A DNA stretch of 64,000 nucleotides from Faecalicoccus pleomorphus DSM 20574 (lineage in GTDB: Bacteria; Bacillota_I; Bacilli_A; Erysipelotrichales; Erysipelotrichaceae): assembly GCF_000420345.1 (NCBI RefSeq), contig NZ_ATUT01000001.1:124001-188000 (forward strand), written 5' to 3'. The position numbers were made by a program, and so were the translations under genes. A model generated the notes under the pieces. That model had not been told where the DNA came from and searched no databases. It worked only from the letters and a program-made list of their open reading frames with translations. Below, piece by piece: positions 8,301 to 17,320 of the stretch. Numbering within the stretch: the stretch's first letter is position 1; each line of letters opens with the position of its first letter.

Positions 8301-9182
8301 ATGACAAAAAAGAAATCACAGCGCCGTTTTGTCATCGCCTGTCTGGCACCTGCCCTGGTTCTGGTTACATTGTTTATCGTAGTACCGACAATACAGGTAT
8401 TCCGTTATTCACTGTATCAGAAAGCTGGATTTGTCGGCGGGGAGACGTTTATCGGCCTCAAGAATTTCCAAACTTTGTTTAACGATGATATCTTTCTGGA
8501 ATCCATTCAGAATCAGATACTCATCATTGTGATCGTAACGATGTTTACGATCGTTCTGGCGATCTTGTTTGCGACATTATTAACACGTGAAAACTTCAAA
8601 GGAAAGAATTTCTTCCGTGTTATATTCTATATTCCAAACATTTTGAATATCGTTATCATCGCCGGTATTTTCTCAGCCATTTATGCTCCAAGCAATGGTT
8701 TGTTGAACAGTTTCTTATCCACGATTGGACTGGACAGCTTATGTCATCAGTGGATGGGAGATCCGGAAATTATCATCTTTTCGATCATCGGAGCTCTGGT
8801 TTGGCAGGCCATCGGATACTACATGGTTATGTACATGGCCAGTATGACATCCATTCCAGAAAACTTGTATGAAGCAGCTTCTTTGGAAGGTGCCGGAAAA
8901 GTAAAACAGTTCTTTATGATCACACTGCCATTGATTTGGGATAACATTCGTCAGACTTTGACATTCTTCGTTATTTCAACGATCAACTTAAGCTTCCTGT
9001 TTGTGCAGGTTAATACCGATGGACAATTTGGTACGCAGGTTATGTTGAATTACATGTACTCAAAAGCCTTCTCCGGAAATCTGGGGTATGGTATGGCCAT
9101 TGGTGTAATTACCTTTATCCTGGCGTTTGCGATGGCAGGTGCATTGAATAAGGTCACAAAACGTGATCCATTACAGTATTAG
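8301..9182 (+). CDS. ABC sugar importer permease 1 (MalF/LacF type)
   Basis: This 293-residue membrane protein has six predicted transmembrane segments and the cytoplasmic EAA loop (YEAASLEGAGKVKQFFMITL near 195) that docks on the ATPase. The ATG at 8301 is chosen over the in-frame TTG at 8292 because GAGAGAGG ends at 8291, leaving 9 bases to the ATG but none to the TTG. It forms the membrane channel together with the next gene, in the order binding protein, permease 1, permease 2 that is standard for family 1 carbohydrate importers. Confidence 0.94.
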   Translation: MTKKKSQRRFVIACLAPALVLVTLFIVVPTIQVFRYSLYQKAGFVGGETFIGLKNFQTLFNDDIFLESIQNQILIIVIVTMFTIVLAILFATLLTRENFKGKNFFRVIFYIPNILNIVIIAGIFSAIYAPSNGLLNSFLSTIGLDSLCHQWMGDPEIIIFSIIGALVWQAIGYYMVMYMASMTSIPENLYEAASLEGAGKVKQFFMITLPLIWDNIRQTLTFFVISTINLSFLFVQVNTDGQFGTQVMLNYMYSKAFSGNLGYGMAIGVITFILAFAMAGALNKVTKRDPLQY

Positions 9183-9193
9183 GAGGTGCCTCG

Positions 9194-10069
9194 ATGAAAA
9201 AACTTAAGAATTTATCACCACATTCCTGGTACAAGATCTTTGTATATTTTGCCATGATCGTCTTTGCGGTAACGATCATTATTCCGATTCTTTGGGTATT
9301 TTTGGCAAGTTTGAAAACACAGTTAGAATTAAATGCCGATAACCCATGGGCCTTACCGGCTGTACTGCAGTGGTCAAACTACGTGACGGCATTTGAAAAA
9401 GCCAGAATGGGCGATTATCTGTTAAATACGGTCATCGTGGTAGCTATGGCATTGGTAATCTTACTGGTAGTCGCATTACCATGTTCTTATGTACTGGCTC
9501 GTTTCAACTTCAAGGGAAAGAAATTTATGAATCTCTTGTTTATGGCCGGATTGTTCATCAATATGAACTATATCGTATTGCCAATCTATATGATGTTGTT
9601 TAACTTTGATAACATGCTTGGATTGACTAACTTTTTGATCGACAACAAGTTAGTACTTGCGATTGTTTATGCATCGACCAGTCTTCCATTTACAGTTTAC
9701 TTGTTGACAGGTTACTTCCAGACGTTGCCAAAAGCTTATGAAGAGGCAGCATTGATTGATGGATGTGGCTATTTTAAGACCATGACAAAGATCATGATCC
9801 CAATGGCAAGACCTAGTATCATTACTGTTATTTTGTTCCAGTTTTTAGCTTACTGGAATGAATATATCGTTGCCTTTACATTGTTGCAGACAGATCATGC
9901 GACTTTATCTGTCGGATTACGTAATCTGATGCAGGCACAGCGTTCGGCAGCTCAATACGGTGTCATGTATGCCGGATTGGTGATTGCGATGGTTCCTACA
10001 TTGATTTTGTATATCATCGTTCAAAAGAAGTTGACACAAGGTATGAGCCTTGGTGGTTTAAAAGACTAA
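9194..10069 (+). CDS. ABC sugar importer permease 2 (MalG/LacG type)
   Basis: This 291-residue protein has six hydrophobic segments and an EAA loop (YEEAALIDGCGYFKTMTKIM near 190). It is the second half of the membrane channel. An AGGAGGTG ribosome site lies 11 bases after the stop of permease 1, which indicates co-translation. The substrate is inferred from the downstream phosphorylase. Confidence 0.94.
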   Translation: MKKLKNLSPHSWYKIFVYFAMIVFAVTIIIPILWVFLASLKTQLELNADNPWALPAVLQWSNYVTAFEKARMGDYLLNTVIVVAMALVILLVVALPCSYVLARFNFKGKKFMNLLFMAGLFINMNYIVLPIYMMLFNFDNMLGLTNFLIDNKLVLAIVYASTSLPFTVYLLTGYFQTLPKAYEEAALIDGCGYFKTMTKIMIPMARPSIITVILFQFLAYWNEYIVAFTLLQTDHATLSVGLRNLMQAQRSAAQYGVMYAGLVIAMVPTLILYIIVQKKLTQGMSLGGLKD

Positions 10070-10085
10070 TTGAAGGAGGATGCAT

Positions 10086-10259
10086 ATGCAAAACAGCAAT
10101 ATCATTAAAACGATTTTGTCTTTGATTGCCTTTATTGTTTGTGTTGCATTGGTAGTCATCGGACAAAAAACGGTAGGAATCCCAAATTTGATGATGGAGA
10201 TCGTTGGTGTCATTGGTATTATGATCCTGATCTATCTCTACAATCGAAAGTATCAGTAG
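10086..10259 (+). CDS. Small two-helix membrane protein in the sugar importer operon
   Basis: This 57-residue reading frame starts MQNSNIIKTILSLIAFIVCV and ends YLYNRKYQ. It has a strong AAGGAGG site before the ATG and lies 16 bases after permease 2 and 12 bases before the ATPase gene, so it is almost certainly translated. Residues about 7-27 and 33-52 are hydrophobic and separated by a short polar loop (GQKTVGIPNL), which suggests a hairpin of two transmembrane helices. I know no proven function. Its position suggests an accessory subunit or assembly factor of the importer. Confidence 0.85.
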   Translation: MQNSNIIKTILSLIAFIVCVALVVIGQKTVGIPNLMMEIVGVIGIMILIYLYNRKYQ

Positions 10260-10271
10260 GAGGAAAGTAAT

Positions 10272-11363
10272 ATGGCAGAATTGTCTTTAAGACATATAGA
10301 TAAAGTCTATGATAACAATGTACAAGCTGTCTTTGATTTTAATCTGGAGATCAAAGACAAAGAATTTATCGTATTTGTAGGACCATCCGGATGTGGTAAA
10401 TCAACGACACTTCGTATGATTGCCGGTTTGGAAGATATTACCGCCGGAGAGTTCTATATCGATGGAAAACTGATGAACGATGTTGAACCAAAAAACCGTG
10501 ACATCGCCATGGTATTCCAGTCCTATGCGCTATATCCGCATATGAGTGTATATGACAATATGGCATTTGGCTTGCAACTTAGAAAAACACCAAAAGATGA
10601 AATCGATAAACGTGTAAAAGAAGCGGCTCGTATCTTGGAGATTACTGATTATTTGGATCGTAAACCAAAGGCATTGTCCGGTGGGCAAAGACAGCGTGTT
10701 GCCTTGGGGCGTGCCATTGTGCGTAATGCCAAGGTATTCTTAATGGATGAGCCTTTAAGTAACCTGGATGCCAAGCTGCGTGTGCAGATGCGCAGCGAAA
10801 TCATTAAACTGCATGAGCGTATTGGTGCGACATCGATTTATGTTACCCATGACCAGACCGAAGCCATGACAATGGCCGATCGTATCGTTGTCATGAAAGC
10901 CGGTTATATCCAACAGATCGGTACACCAAAGGAAATCTACAACAATCCGGCCAATATGTTTGTGGCAGGCTTTTTAGGGGCACCGGCAACGAACTTCATT
11001 CATGGAACGTATGCCGATGGCATCTTTACCGCTGGAAATCACAAGATTCAAGTACCGGACATGTTCCAGGATGAGATGACAGCTTATAACGGAAAGAAAG
11101 TCATTATGGGTATTCGTCCGGAAGATATGCATGCCGAGGGTATCGTTGCCCAGACTTATCCAAGTGCTCGTTTTACCTTCCACATTGATGTAGCCGAATT
11201 ATTAGGTCATGAATACATCCTGCATGGAACTTATAACGGAGAAGCTATGAGTGCAAAGATTGCATCTCGTCTGGAAGCCAAAGGACATGAGGATCTGGAT
11301 CTGACCATGGATCTAAGCAAGATTCATTTCTTTGATCCAGAAACAGAAAATCGTATCGTATAA
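10272..11363 (+). CDS. msmK: ABC sugar importer ATPase (MsmK/UgpC type)
   Basis: This 363-residue protein powers sugar import. Residues 37-45 (GPSGCGKST) are Walker A, LSGGQRQRVALGRA is the ABC signature, VFLMDEPLSNLDAKL is Walker B with the D-loop, and YVTHDQTEA carries the switch His. The C-terminal third is the TOBE-type regulatory domain of the MalK/MsmK group (GIRPEDMH near 280). Such ATPases often serve several importers in Firmicutes, but this copy sits inside the operon, ahead of galT, and looks dedicated. AGGAGGAAAG precedes the ATG. The symbol is by family resemblance. Confidence 0.93.
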   Translation: MAELSLRHIDKVYDNNVQAVFDFNLEIKDKEFIVFVGPSGCGKSTTLRMIAGLEDITAGEFYIDGKLMNDVEPKNRDIAMVFQSYALYPHMSVYDNMAFGLQLRKTPKDEIDKRVKEAARILEITDYLDRKPKALSGGQRQRVALGRAIVRNAKVFLMDEPLSNLDAKLRVQMRSEIIKLHERIGATSIYVTHDQTEAMTMADRIVVMKAGYIQQIGTPKEIYNNPANMFVAGFLGAPATNFIHGTYADGIFTAGNHKIQVPDMFQDEMTAYNGKKVIMGIRPEDMHAEGIVAQTYPSARFTFHIDVAELLGHEYILHGTYNGEAMSAKIASRLEAKGHEDLDLTMDLSKIHFFDPETENRIV

Positions 11364-11374
11364 AAGGGATACGT

Positions 11375-12859
11375 ATGGAAGCAATCATTGAAACTTTGCT
11401 GGAATATGCGATCGAGCAGCATTTGATGGAACCAAGCGATCGAATCTATGCCCGCAATCGTATTCTGGCCTGTTTAAAGGAAGAAGATTATACACCTACC
11501 AATCAAAGGGTATCCTATCACTATGTCAGTGAATTGCTGCAAAAGCTTTGTGATATCGCCATCAAAAAAGGAATCCTGGAAGATACTTTGCGAAACCGCG
11601 ATGCATTTGATTCTCAGATCATGAATTGTTTCATGCCGCGACCTTCCGAAATGATTCAGACATTTGAAATGAAAAAAACTAATTCTCCTGTACTAGCAAC
11701 CGATTATTTCTATCATACCAGCATCGCCAGTAACTATATTCGCAAGGATCGAATTGATAAGAATGTTTCATATAAACTGAATACAGAGTATGGCATTATG
11801 GATATTACCATTAATTTATCCAAGCCAGAAAAAGATCCCAGAGATATTGCCAAAGCTTCTAAGAGCATATCCACAAGCTATCCAGCCTGTGTGCTTTGTA
11901 AGGAATGTGAAGGATATTATGGAAGCCCTCGATGCGATGGCCGCAGCAACCATCGCATTATCCCTTTGAAATTAAATGGAGAAGACTGGTTCTTCCAGTA
12001 TTCTCCCTATGTTTACTACAATGAACACTGTATTGTGTTAAAGGGTGAACATGTACCTATGAAAACATGTCGGGAAACTTTTATTCGACTGCTGGAATTT
12101 GTCGAACAGTTTCCACATTATTTCTTAGGTTCCAATGCCGATCTTCCAATCGTGGGAGGATCAATCCTGTCTCATGATCATTTTCAGGGTGGGAATTATG
12201 ACTTTGCCATGGCCAATGCGAGAGTTGTTCAAAGATTTCAGCTGACAGAGGATGTAAGAGCCGATCGTCTGTTCTGGCCATTAAGCGTATTGCGCTTATC
12301 ATCGGTGCAAAAGGAGACACTGATCGATGTAGCGGATACTATACTGCAAGTATGGCGGCAGTATGATGATCCAGCTGTTGAAGTTTATGCCAAAACAGAT
12401 GGACAGATGCACAATACAATCACCAGTATTGCGCGTTATCGAAACAATCGATATGAACTGGATCTTGTATTTAGAAATAATCGAACAAGCAAGGAACATC
12501 CTATGGGGATCTTTCATCCGCATGAAGAAGTACATCATATCAAAAAAGAAAACATTGGTCTGATCGAAGTGATGGGACTTGCGGTATTGCCGGCCCGCTT
12601 AAAAACGGAAATGCAGGCAATGAAGGATTATTTATTAGATGGTACCTGTTCAGATCTTTTAGATTCTCATTTAGAATGGCTGCAGAATCTTCAACAATCC
12701 ATCACCTGGACAAAAGAAAATGTGGAAGAACAGCTGCAAGAAGAAGTCGGCAAGATCTTTGTGGAAGGACTAAGACATTGCGGCATCTATTCTTTTGATG
12801 AAAAAGGAGATATTGCGTTTCAAAAATTGATTGACACAATAGAAGGGACATTAACATGA
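11375..12859 (+). CDS. galT: UDP-glucose--hexose-1-phosphate uridylyltransferase
   Basis: This 494-residue enzyme swaps galactose-1-phosphate with the glucose-1-phosphate of UDP-glucose. It belongs to the longer, Firmicute-type GalT2 group. Supporting sequence includes VLCKECEGYYGSPRCDG near 170, YSPYVYYNEHCIVLKGEHVPM near 210 and the active-site region GGSILSHDHFQGGNYDFAM near 265 with the conserved histidines. The gene ends in a 4-bp ATGA overlap with the phosphorylase gene, so the two proteins are translationally coupled. That matches their chemistry: the phosphorylase releases galactose-1-phosphate, which GalT consumes. No galE is present in this window. Confidence 0.94.
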   Translation: MEAIIETLLEYAIEQHLMEPSDRIYARNRILACLKEEDYTPTNQRVSYHYVSELLQKLCDIAIKKGILEDTLRNRDAFDSQIMNCFMPRPSEMIQTFEMKKTNSPVLATDYFYHTSIASNYIRKDRIDKNVSYKLNTEYGIMDITINLSKPEKDPRDIAKASKSISTSYPACVLCKECEGYYGSPRCDGRSNHRIIPLKLNGEDWFFQYSPYVYYNEHCIVLKGEHVPMKTCRETFIRLLEFVEQFPHYFLGSNADLPIVGGSILSHDHFQGGNYDFAMANARVVQRFQLTEDVRADRLFWPLSVLRLSSVQKETLIDVADTILQVWRQYDDPAVEVYAKTDGQMHNTITSIARYRNNRYELDLVFRNNRTSKEHPMGIFHPHEEVHHIKKENIGLIEVMGLAVLPARLKTEMQAMKDYLLDGTCSDLLDSHLEWLQNLQQSITWTKENVEEQLQEEVGKIFVEGLRHCGIYSFDEKGDIAFQKLIDTIEGTLT

Positions 12860-15000
12860 TTAAACAAGGAAGAGTGACAGTACCAACTGATATCGATGTC
12901 ATAGATGATACGATCGATATCATTCATCGCTGGAAAGCGGATGCGATTCGTGACTGCGATGGAACCGATATGCCAGAAGAACTTCGTTCAATGGATATTA
13001 AACAATATGCGACTTACTATACAACACGTAAAGATAACGCATGGGCCAAAGCAAATCCGGAAGAAATTCAACAAATGTATCTGATGTCTGATTTTGTAAC
13101 GGCCAAAGAGACTGAATGTAAGATTCAGATCATGAAGCATTTCTATAAGGATCAGCTTAAACCCAACACGATCGATGATATTCATCGCTGGTGGGAAGTC
13201 ATTGATCGTACAACGGATACCGTAGTGACAAACTGGGATTACGATGAAGAAAATCGCGAAGTGATCATTCATGATGCGATTCCTTATCATGCCTATACAG
13301 TAAGCTTTTTGGCATTTGTCATTTGGGATCCGGTTCACATGTACAATTCATTGACAAATGACTGGCAGGATGAAGAACATCAGATGACCTTTGATGTACG
13401 TCAGCCAAAGACACAAAAGTATGTACTGGAAAAATTTAGAAAATTTTGTCAGGAACGTGATGATGTAAACGTTGTTCGATTTACAACATTCTTTCATCAG
13501 TTCACATTACAGTTCGACGAACAGGCCAGAGAAAAATATGTTGACTGGTTTGGCTACAGTGCTTCGGTTTCTCCATACATCTTAAAACAGTTTGAAGAAG
13601 AAGTAGGTTATAAGTTCAGACCGGAATACATCATTAATAAAGGTTTCAACAACTCTACTTTCTGCGTACCGACAAAAGAATATCGCGATTTTATGGATTT
13701 CCAACAAAGAGAAGTCTGTAAGTTGGCTAAAAAGTTTGTCGATATTTGCCATGAATATGGTAAAGAAGCCATGATGTTCTTAGGCGATCACTGGATTGGT
13801 ACCGAACCGTTTGGCAAGTATTTTGAATCTATTGGTTTAGATGCTGTGGTTGGTTCGGTAGGTTCCGGAACAACACTTCGTCTAATTTCTGATATCAAAG
13901 GTGTGAAATATACCGAAGGAAGATTTTTACCTTACTTCTTCCCGGATACTTTCCATGAAGGTGGCGATCCTTTAAAAGAAGCCAAGATCAACTGGGTGAC
14001 TGCCCGTCGTGCAATTTTGAGAAGTCCGGTCGATCGGATCGGATATGGCGGTTATTTAAAACTGGCTTTAAAATTCCCAGAATTTATTGATTACATCGAA
14101 AAAGTCTGTGATGAATTCCGTGAGTTATATTCTCATGTCAACCAGCAGGAACCATATACCCTAATGAAGGTGGGTGTATTGAACAGCTGGGGTGAACTTC
14201 GTCGCTGGGGAACACATCTGGTACACCATGCGATCTGGTATAAACAGATTTATTCGTTTACCGGTGTTATGGAAGCTTTGAGCGGATACCCGTTCGATGT
14301 GCGTTTTATCAGTTTTGATGAAGTACGTAACGATCCATCCGTATTAAATGATATTGATGTCTTGTTGAATGTTGGTGCTGCTTATACAAGCTTTAGCGGC
14401 GGTGAAGAATTTGATGAAACCGTGATTGCCGTTCTGCGTAAGTATGTCGATAACGGTGGTGGTTTCATTGGTGTTGGAGAGCCAACAGCCTGTGCCAAGA
14501 ATGGTAAATTCTTCACTCTTTATGACGTATTAGGTGTGGATAAAGAGTTGGGATTTACGATGCATACCGATAAGTATAACTGGGATACGCATGAACACTT
14601 TATCACCGAACAGTTAGAACATGAGGACTGGGGAGAATGTGTCAATAACGTGTATGCTTTACCAGGTACAAGGATCCTGAAGGAAAAAGATCTTCATGTA
14701 AATTTAGCTGTGAATGAATATGGTAAAGGACGTTCCGTTTATATTAACGGTCTTCCATTCAGCTTTGAAAATACACGTCTATTATATCGTGCGATTTTCT
14801 TTGCGGCACACAAAGAAAATGACATGAAGAAATGGTACAGTGACAACTATAATTTAGATGTCAATGTTTATCCATCAACCAACAGTTTCTGCGTTGTCAA
14901 CAATACGTATGAACCGCAAAAATCGACAATTTATAAAGGTGATGGATCTAACTTTGAAGTGGAATTGGACGCTTGTGCGATTCAGTGGTTTGATATTTAG
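12856..15000 (+). CDS. lnpA: GH112 beta-1,3-galactosyl-N-acetylhexosamine phosphorylase
   Basis: This 714-residue protein has the full length and sequence character of glycoside hydrolase family 112, which splits galacto-N-biose or lacto-N-biose with phosphate into galactose-1-phosphate and GalNAc or GlcNAc. The segment MMFLGDHWIGTEPFG near residue 300 contains the Asp expected to be the general acid. The C-terminal part has the class I glutamine amidotransferase-like beta-alpha domain typical of the family (NVGAAYTSFSGGEEF, YVDNGGGFIGVGEP). There is no signal peptide, so it acts on imported disaccharide. Preference for the mucin core (GNB) or milk-type (LNB) sugar cannot be read from sequence. 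Confidence 0.95.
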   Translation: MIKQGRVTVPTDIDVIDDTIDIIHRWKADAIRDCDGTDMPEELRSMDIKQYATYYTTRKDNAWAKANPEEIQQMYLMSDFVTAKETECKIQIMKHFYKDQLKPNTIDDIHRWWEVIDRTTDTVVTNWDYDEENREVIIHDAIPYHAYTVSFLAFVIWDPVHMYNSLTNDWQDEEHQMTFDVRQPKTQKYVLEKFRKFCQERDDVNVVRFTTFFHQFTLQFDEQAREKYVDWFGYSASVSPYILKQFEEEVGYKFRPEYIINKGFNNSTFCVPTKEYRDFMDFQQREVCKLAKKFVDICHEYGKEAMMFLGDHWIGTEPFGKYFESIGLDAVVGSVGSGTTLRLISDIKGVKYTEGRFLPYFFPDTFHEGGDPLKEAKINWVTARRAILRSPVDRIGYGGYLKLALKFPEFIDYIEKVCDEFRELYSHVNQQEPYTLMKVGVLNSWGELRRWGTHLVHHAIWYKQIYSFTGVMEALSGYPFDVRFISFDEVRNDPSVLNDIDVLLNVGAAYTSFSGGEEFDETVIAVLRKYVDNGGGFIGVGEPTACAKNGKFFTLYDVLGVDKELGFTMHTDKYNWDTHEHFITEQLEHEDWGECVNNVYALPGTRILKEKDLHVNLAVNEYGKGRSVYINGLPFSFENTRLLYRAIFFAAHKENDMKKWYSDNYNLDVNVYPSTNSFCVVNNTYEPQKSTIYKGDGSNFEVELDACAIQWFDI

Positions 15001-15003
15001 AAT

Positions 15004-15036
15004 AAAGGGATTCTTCTTGTGAGGAATCCTTTTTTT
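15004..15036 (+). terminator. Intrinsic terminator of the importer-phosphorylase operon
   Basis: GGATTC (15008-15013) pairs with GAATCC (15024-15029), with the pairing extended by flanking A:T and G:T pairs, and is followed by seven T. Confidence 0.8.
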
Positions 15037-15063
15037 GAGTATTTCATATAGATTTGATACACT

Positions 15064-16149
15064 ATGAGTATGGCTTCTATCAGTTTTTTAATTAAACCGG
15101 CTTCTTCTTTATGCGATATGAATTGTCGTTATTGTTTTTATAAAGATGTGGTCAATCATCGAAAGAACCCTTCTTATTCCATCATGAAGGAAGATACGAT
15201 GCACGCTTTGATTGATCGTGCTCTGGCATCGTATGAAGACATCACGTTTGCGTTTCAGGGTGGTGAGCCAACATTGGCCGGACTTACTTTTTACCATGCT
15301 TTTATTGCGTATGTCAATCAACGTAAAACGCATCAAAACATACACTATGCGATACAGACAAATGGTCTTTCCATCAATGATGATTGGTGTAAATTTTTTA
15401 AAAAGAATCAATTTCTTGTCGGTGTATCCTTAGATGGTTATCAGGAAAATCATGACTTTTTGCGATCGGATAGTCAAGGAAATCCAACTTACAAAAAAGT
15501 CATGCATTCCATCGATCGATTAAAAAAACATGCTGTCGATACTAATATTTTGATTGTTTTAACTTCGTATCTGGCAAAGCATCCACAAAAGTTGTTTCAA
15601 TGGATCTTACAACATCAATTTTACTATGTGCAGTTAATTCCTTGCCTGGCACCGTTGGATGAATCAAGTCCATATGCTTTAACACCATCATTGTTTGCAT
15701 CTTTTTATAAGGCGTTTTTTAATTTGTGGTTTGAAGAAGTAGAAAAAGGAAATTATATCAGTATTACTTTATTTGATAATTTGATTCTTTTGTTTCAGCA
15801 TCGAAGGCCGCAATCATGCGGTATGTGTGGAAACTGCAGCTTTCAATCGGTTATCGAAGCCAATGGGAATGTGTACCCCTGCGATTTTTATGCCTTAGAT
15901 GAATATGTTTGTGGAAATATAAAGACGGATGATGTAACTGCTATGATGCAAAGTGATGGTGCCAAAGCTTTTTTAAGACGTTCAAAACGTATCAGCAAAG
16001 CGTGTAAGAACTGTCCCTTCGAATTTATCTGTCATCAAAATTGTAAACGGTTGAATATCGCCTATTTTGATGATCATTATTGTGGCTACAAAGATTTTTT
16101 AAAGTATGCAGCTTTTCGTTTAGAGTTTTTAGCCAAGAAGTTCTACTAA
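15064..16149 (+). CDS. Anaerobic sulfatase-maturating enzyme (radical SAM)
   Basis: This 361-residue radical SAM enzyme converts the active-site Cys of sulfatases to formylglycine. C17-DMN-C21-RY-C24 is the CX3CX2C iron-sulfur motif that binds S-adenosylmethionine. The C-terminal SPASM-type region has two clusters of cysteines (CGMCGNC near 255, NVYPCDF near 272 and CKNCPFEFICHQNC near 320) for auxiliary clusters. AFQGGEPTLAG near 60 is the family GGEP motif. The Cys-type sulfatase at 5243 is the obvious client. An in-frame stop 9 bases upstream leaves the ATG at 15064 as the practical start, yet no ribosome site precedes it, so the mRNA could be leaderless. Confidence 0.92.
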   Translation: MSMASISFLIKPASSLCDMNCRYCFYKDVVNHRKNPSYSIMKEDTMHALIDRALASYEDITFAFQGGEPTLAGLTFYHAFIAYVNQRKTHQNIHYAIQTNGLSINDDWCKFFKKNQFLVGVSLDGYQENHDFLRSDSQGNPTYKKVMHSIDRLKKHAVDTNILIVLTSYLAKHPQKLFQWILQHQFYYVQLIPCLAPLDESSPYALTPSLFASFYKAFFNLWFEEVEKGNYISITLFDNLILLFQHRRPQSCGMCGNCSFQSVIEANGNVYPCDFYALDEYVCGNIKTDDVTAMMQSDGAKAFLRRSKRISKACKNCPFEFICHQNCKRLNIAYFDDHYCGYKDFLKYAAFRLEFLAKKFY

Positions 16150-16247
16150 CGACAATCAAAGAATTTACCCATTTTGGATACGCTTTGTTTGATGGTAATA
16201 CAATATAAAAGATAGATATCTTTAAAGATAAAGAGAGGATTATACGT

Positions 16248-17282
16248 ATGGATAAAGAATACATATTGAGTTTTGCACAAAAATTGTTACAGGTGGATTC
16301 GCCAACCGGTTTTACAATGCACGCCATTGATTTTTTAGAAAAAGAAGCAAAGTCATTAGGCTATCAAACATTTCGTAACCAAAAAGGGAATCTGATGATT
16401 CAAGTTAAGGGAAAGGATACAAGCCGGACTTTGGGATTAAGTGCACATTGTGATACGTTGGGGTTGATGGTGCGTTCCATCAAAGAGAATGGATATTTGG
16501 CAATTACACCGATCGGTTCTCCGACTTTACCCACTTTAGATTCGGAATATTGCCGCATCTATACGCGTATGAATAAAGTCTATACAGGAACCATTTTATG
16601 CCAGGCAGCCAGTAAGCATGTGCATCCGGACGCCGGCAGTTTAGAAAGAAAAGCAGATACTTTAGAAGTACGTATTGATGAAATAGTAAAAAATAAAGAG
16701 GATGTTTTGAAACTTGGAATTTCAAATGGTGATTTTATTGCCATTGATCCAAAGACAACTGTTACAGAAAGTGGATTTATCAAGTCACGATTCTTAGACG
16801 ATAAGATCAGCTGTGCTTGCTTGTTTTCAGTTTTGAAGACATTAAAGTATGAAAATATCATGCCTTCTACAAATCTGATTTTTTTGTTTAGTACGTATGA
16901 AGAGGTAGGCCATGGCGCTTCTGCCTTACCGGATGAGATAGATTCAATGTTGGCAGTAGATATGGGATGTATCGGTTTAGACCTGTCTTGTACAGAATAT
17001 GATGTCAGCATTTGTGCTAAGGACAGCAGTGGCCCTTATGATTACCAAATGACAAGTGATCTGATTCGTCTGGCTAAAGAAAAACAGTTATGTTATGCTG
17101 TTGATATTTATCCGATGTATGGCAGTGATGTGTCTGCCGCCTTAAAGGGTGGAAATAATATCAAAGGGGCATTGATTGGCCCAGGAGTACAAGCTTCGCA
17201 TGGTATGGAAAGAACGCATTATAAGGCTTTGGAAAATACGGTTGAATTGATTATGAGCTATATCACAAAAGAAAACGAGTAG
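16248..17282 (+). CDS. M42-family metallo-aminopeptidase
   Basis: This 344-residue cytoplasmic enzyme matches the M42 (glutamyl/deblocking aminopeptidase, FrvX-like) family, which forms tetrahedral dodecamers and trims short peptides. Two-metal ligands are visible: His-x-Asp in SAHCDTLGLMV near 65, Asp in FLDDKISC near 180, the catalytic Glu pair in STYEEVGHG near 215 and AVDMGCIG near 240; the final His lies in GVQASHGMERTHYKALENT. Some members were once annotated as endoglucanases, a name to avoid. AGAGAGGATTATACGT precedes the ATG. It follows the maturase by 98 bases and is probably an independent unit. Confidence 0.9.
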   Translation: MDKEYILSFAQKLLQVDSPTGFTMHAIDFLEKEAKSLGYQTFRNQKGNLMIQVKGKDTSRTLGLSAHCDTLGLMVRSIKENGYLAITPIGSPTLPTLDSEYCRIYTRMNKVYTGTILCQAASKHVHPDAGSLERKADTLEVRIDEIVKNKEDVLKLGISNGDFIAIDPKTTVTESGFIKSRFLDDKISCACLFSVLKTLKYENIMPSTNLIFLFSTYEEVGHGASALPDEIDSMLAVDMGCIGLDLSCTEYDVSICAKDSSGPYDYQMTSDLIRLAKEKQLCYAVDIYPMYGSDVSAALKGGNNIKGALIGPGVQASHGMERTHYKALENTVELIMSYITKENE

Positions 17283-17306
17283 GGTATTTGCACTCTACTC
17301 GTTTTT
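17276..17306. terminator. Bidirectional terminator between M42 peptidase and thiolase 2
   Basis: CGAGTAG (17276-17282, including the stop codon) pairs with CTACTCG (17295-17301). T-rich runs follow on both strands, serving the two convergent genes. Confidence 0.8.
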
Positions 17307-17320
17307 AGAATCAGAATGAA

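Noticed and set aside
10974-11183. Minus-strand frame inside the ATPase gene
   Set aside because: Antisense shadow of a well-conserved ABC ATPase; no ribosome site or family resemblance.
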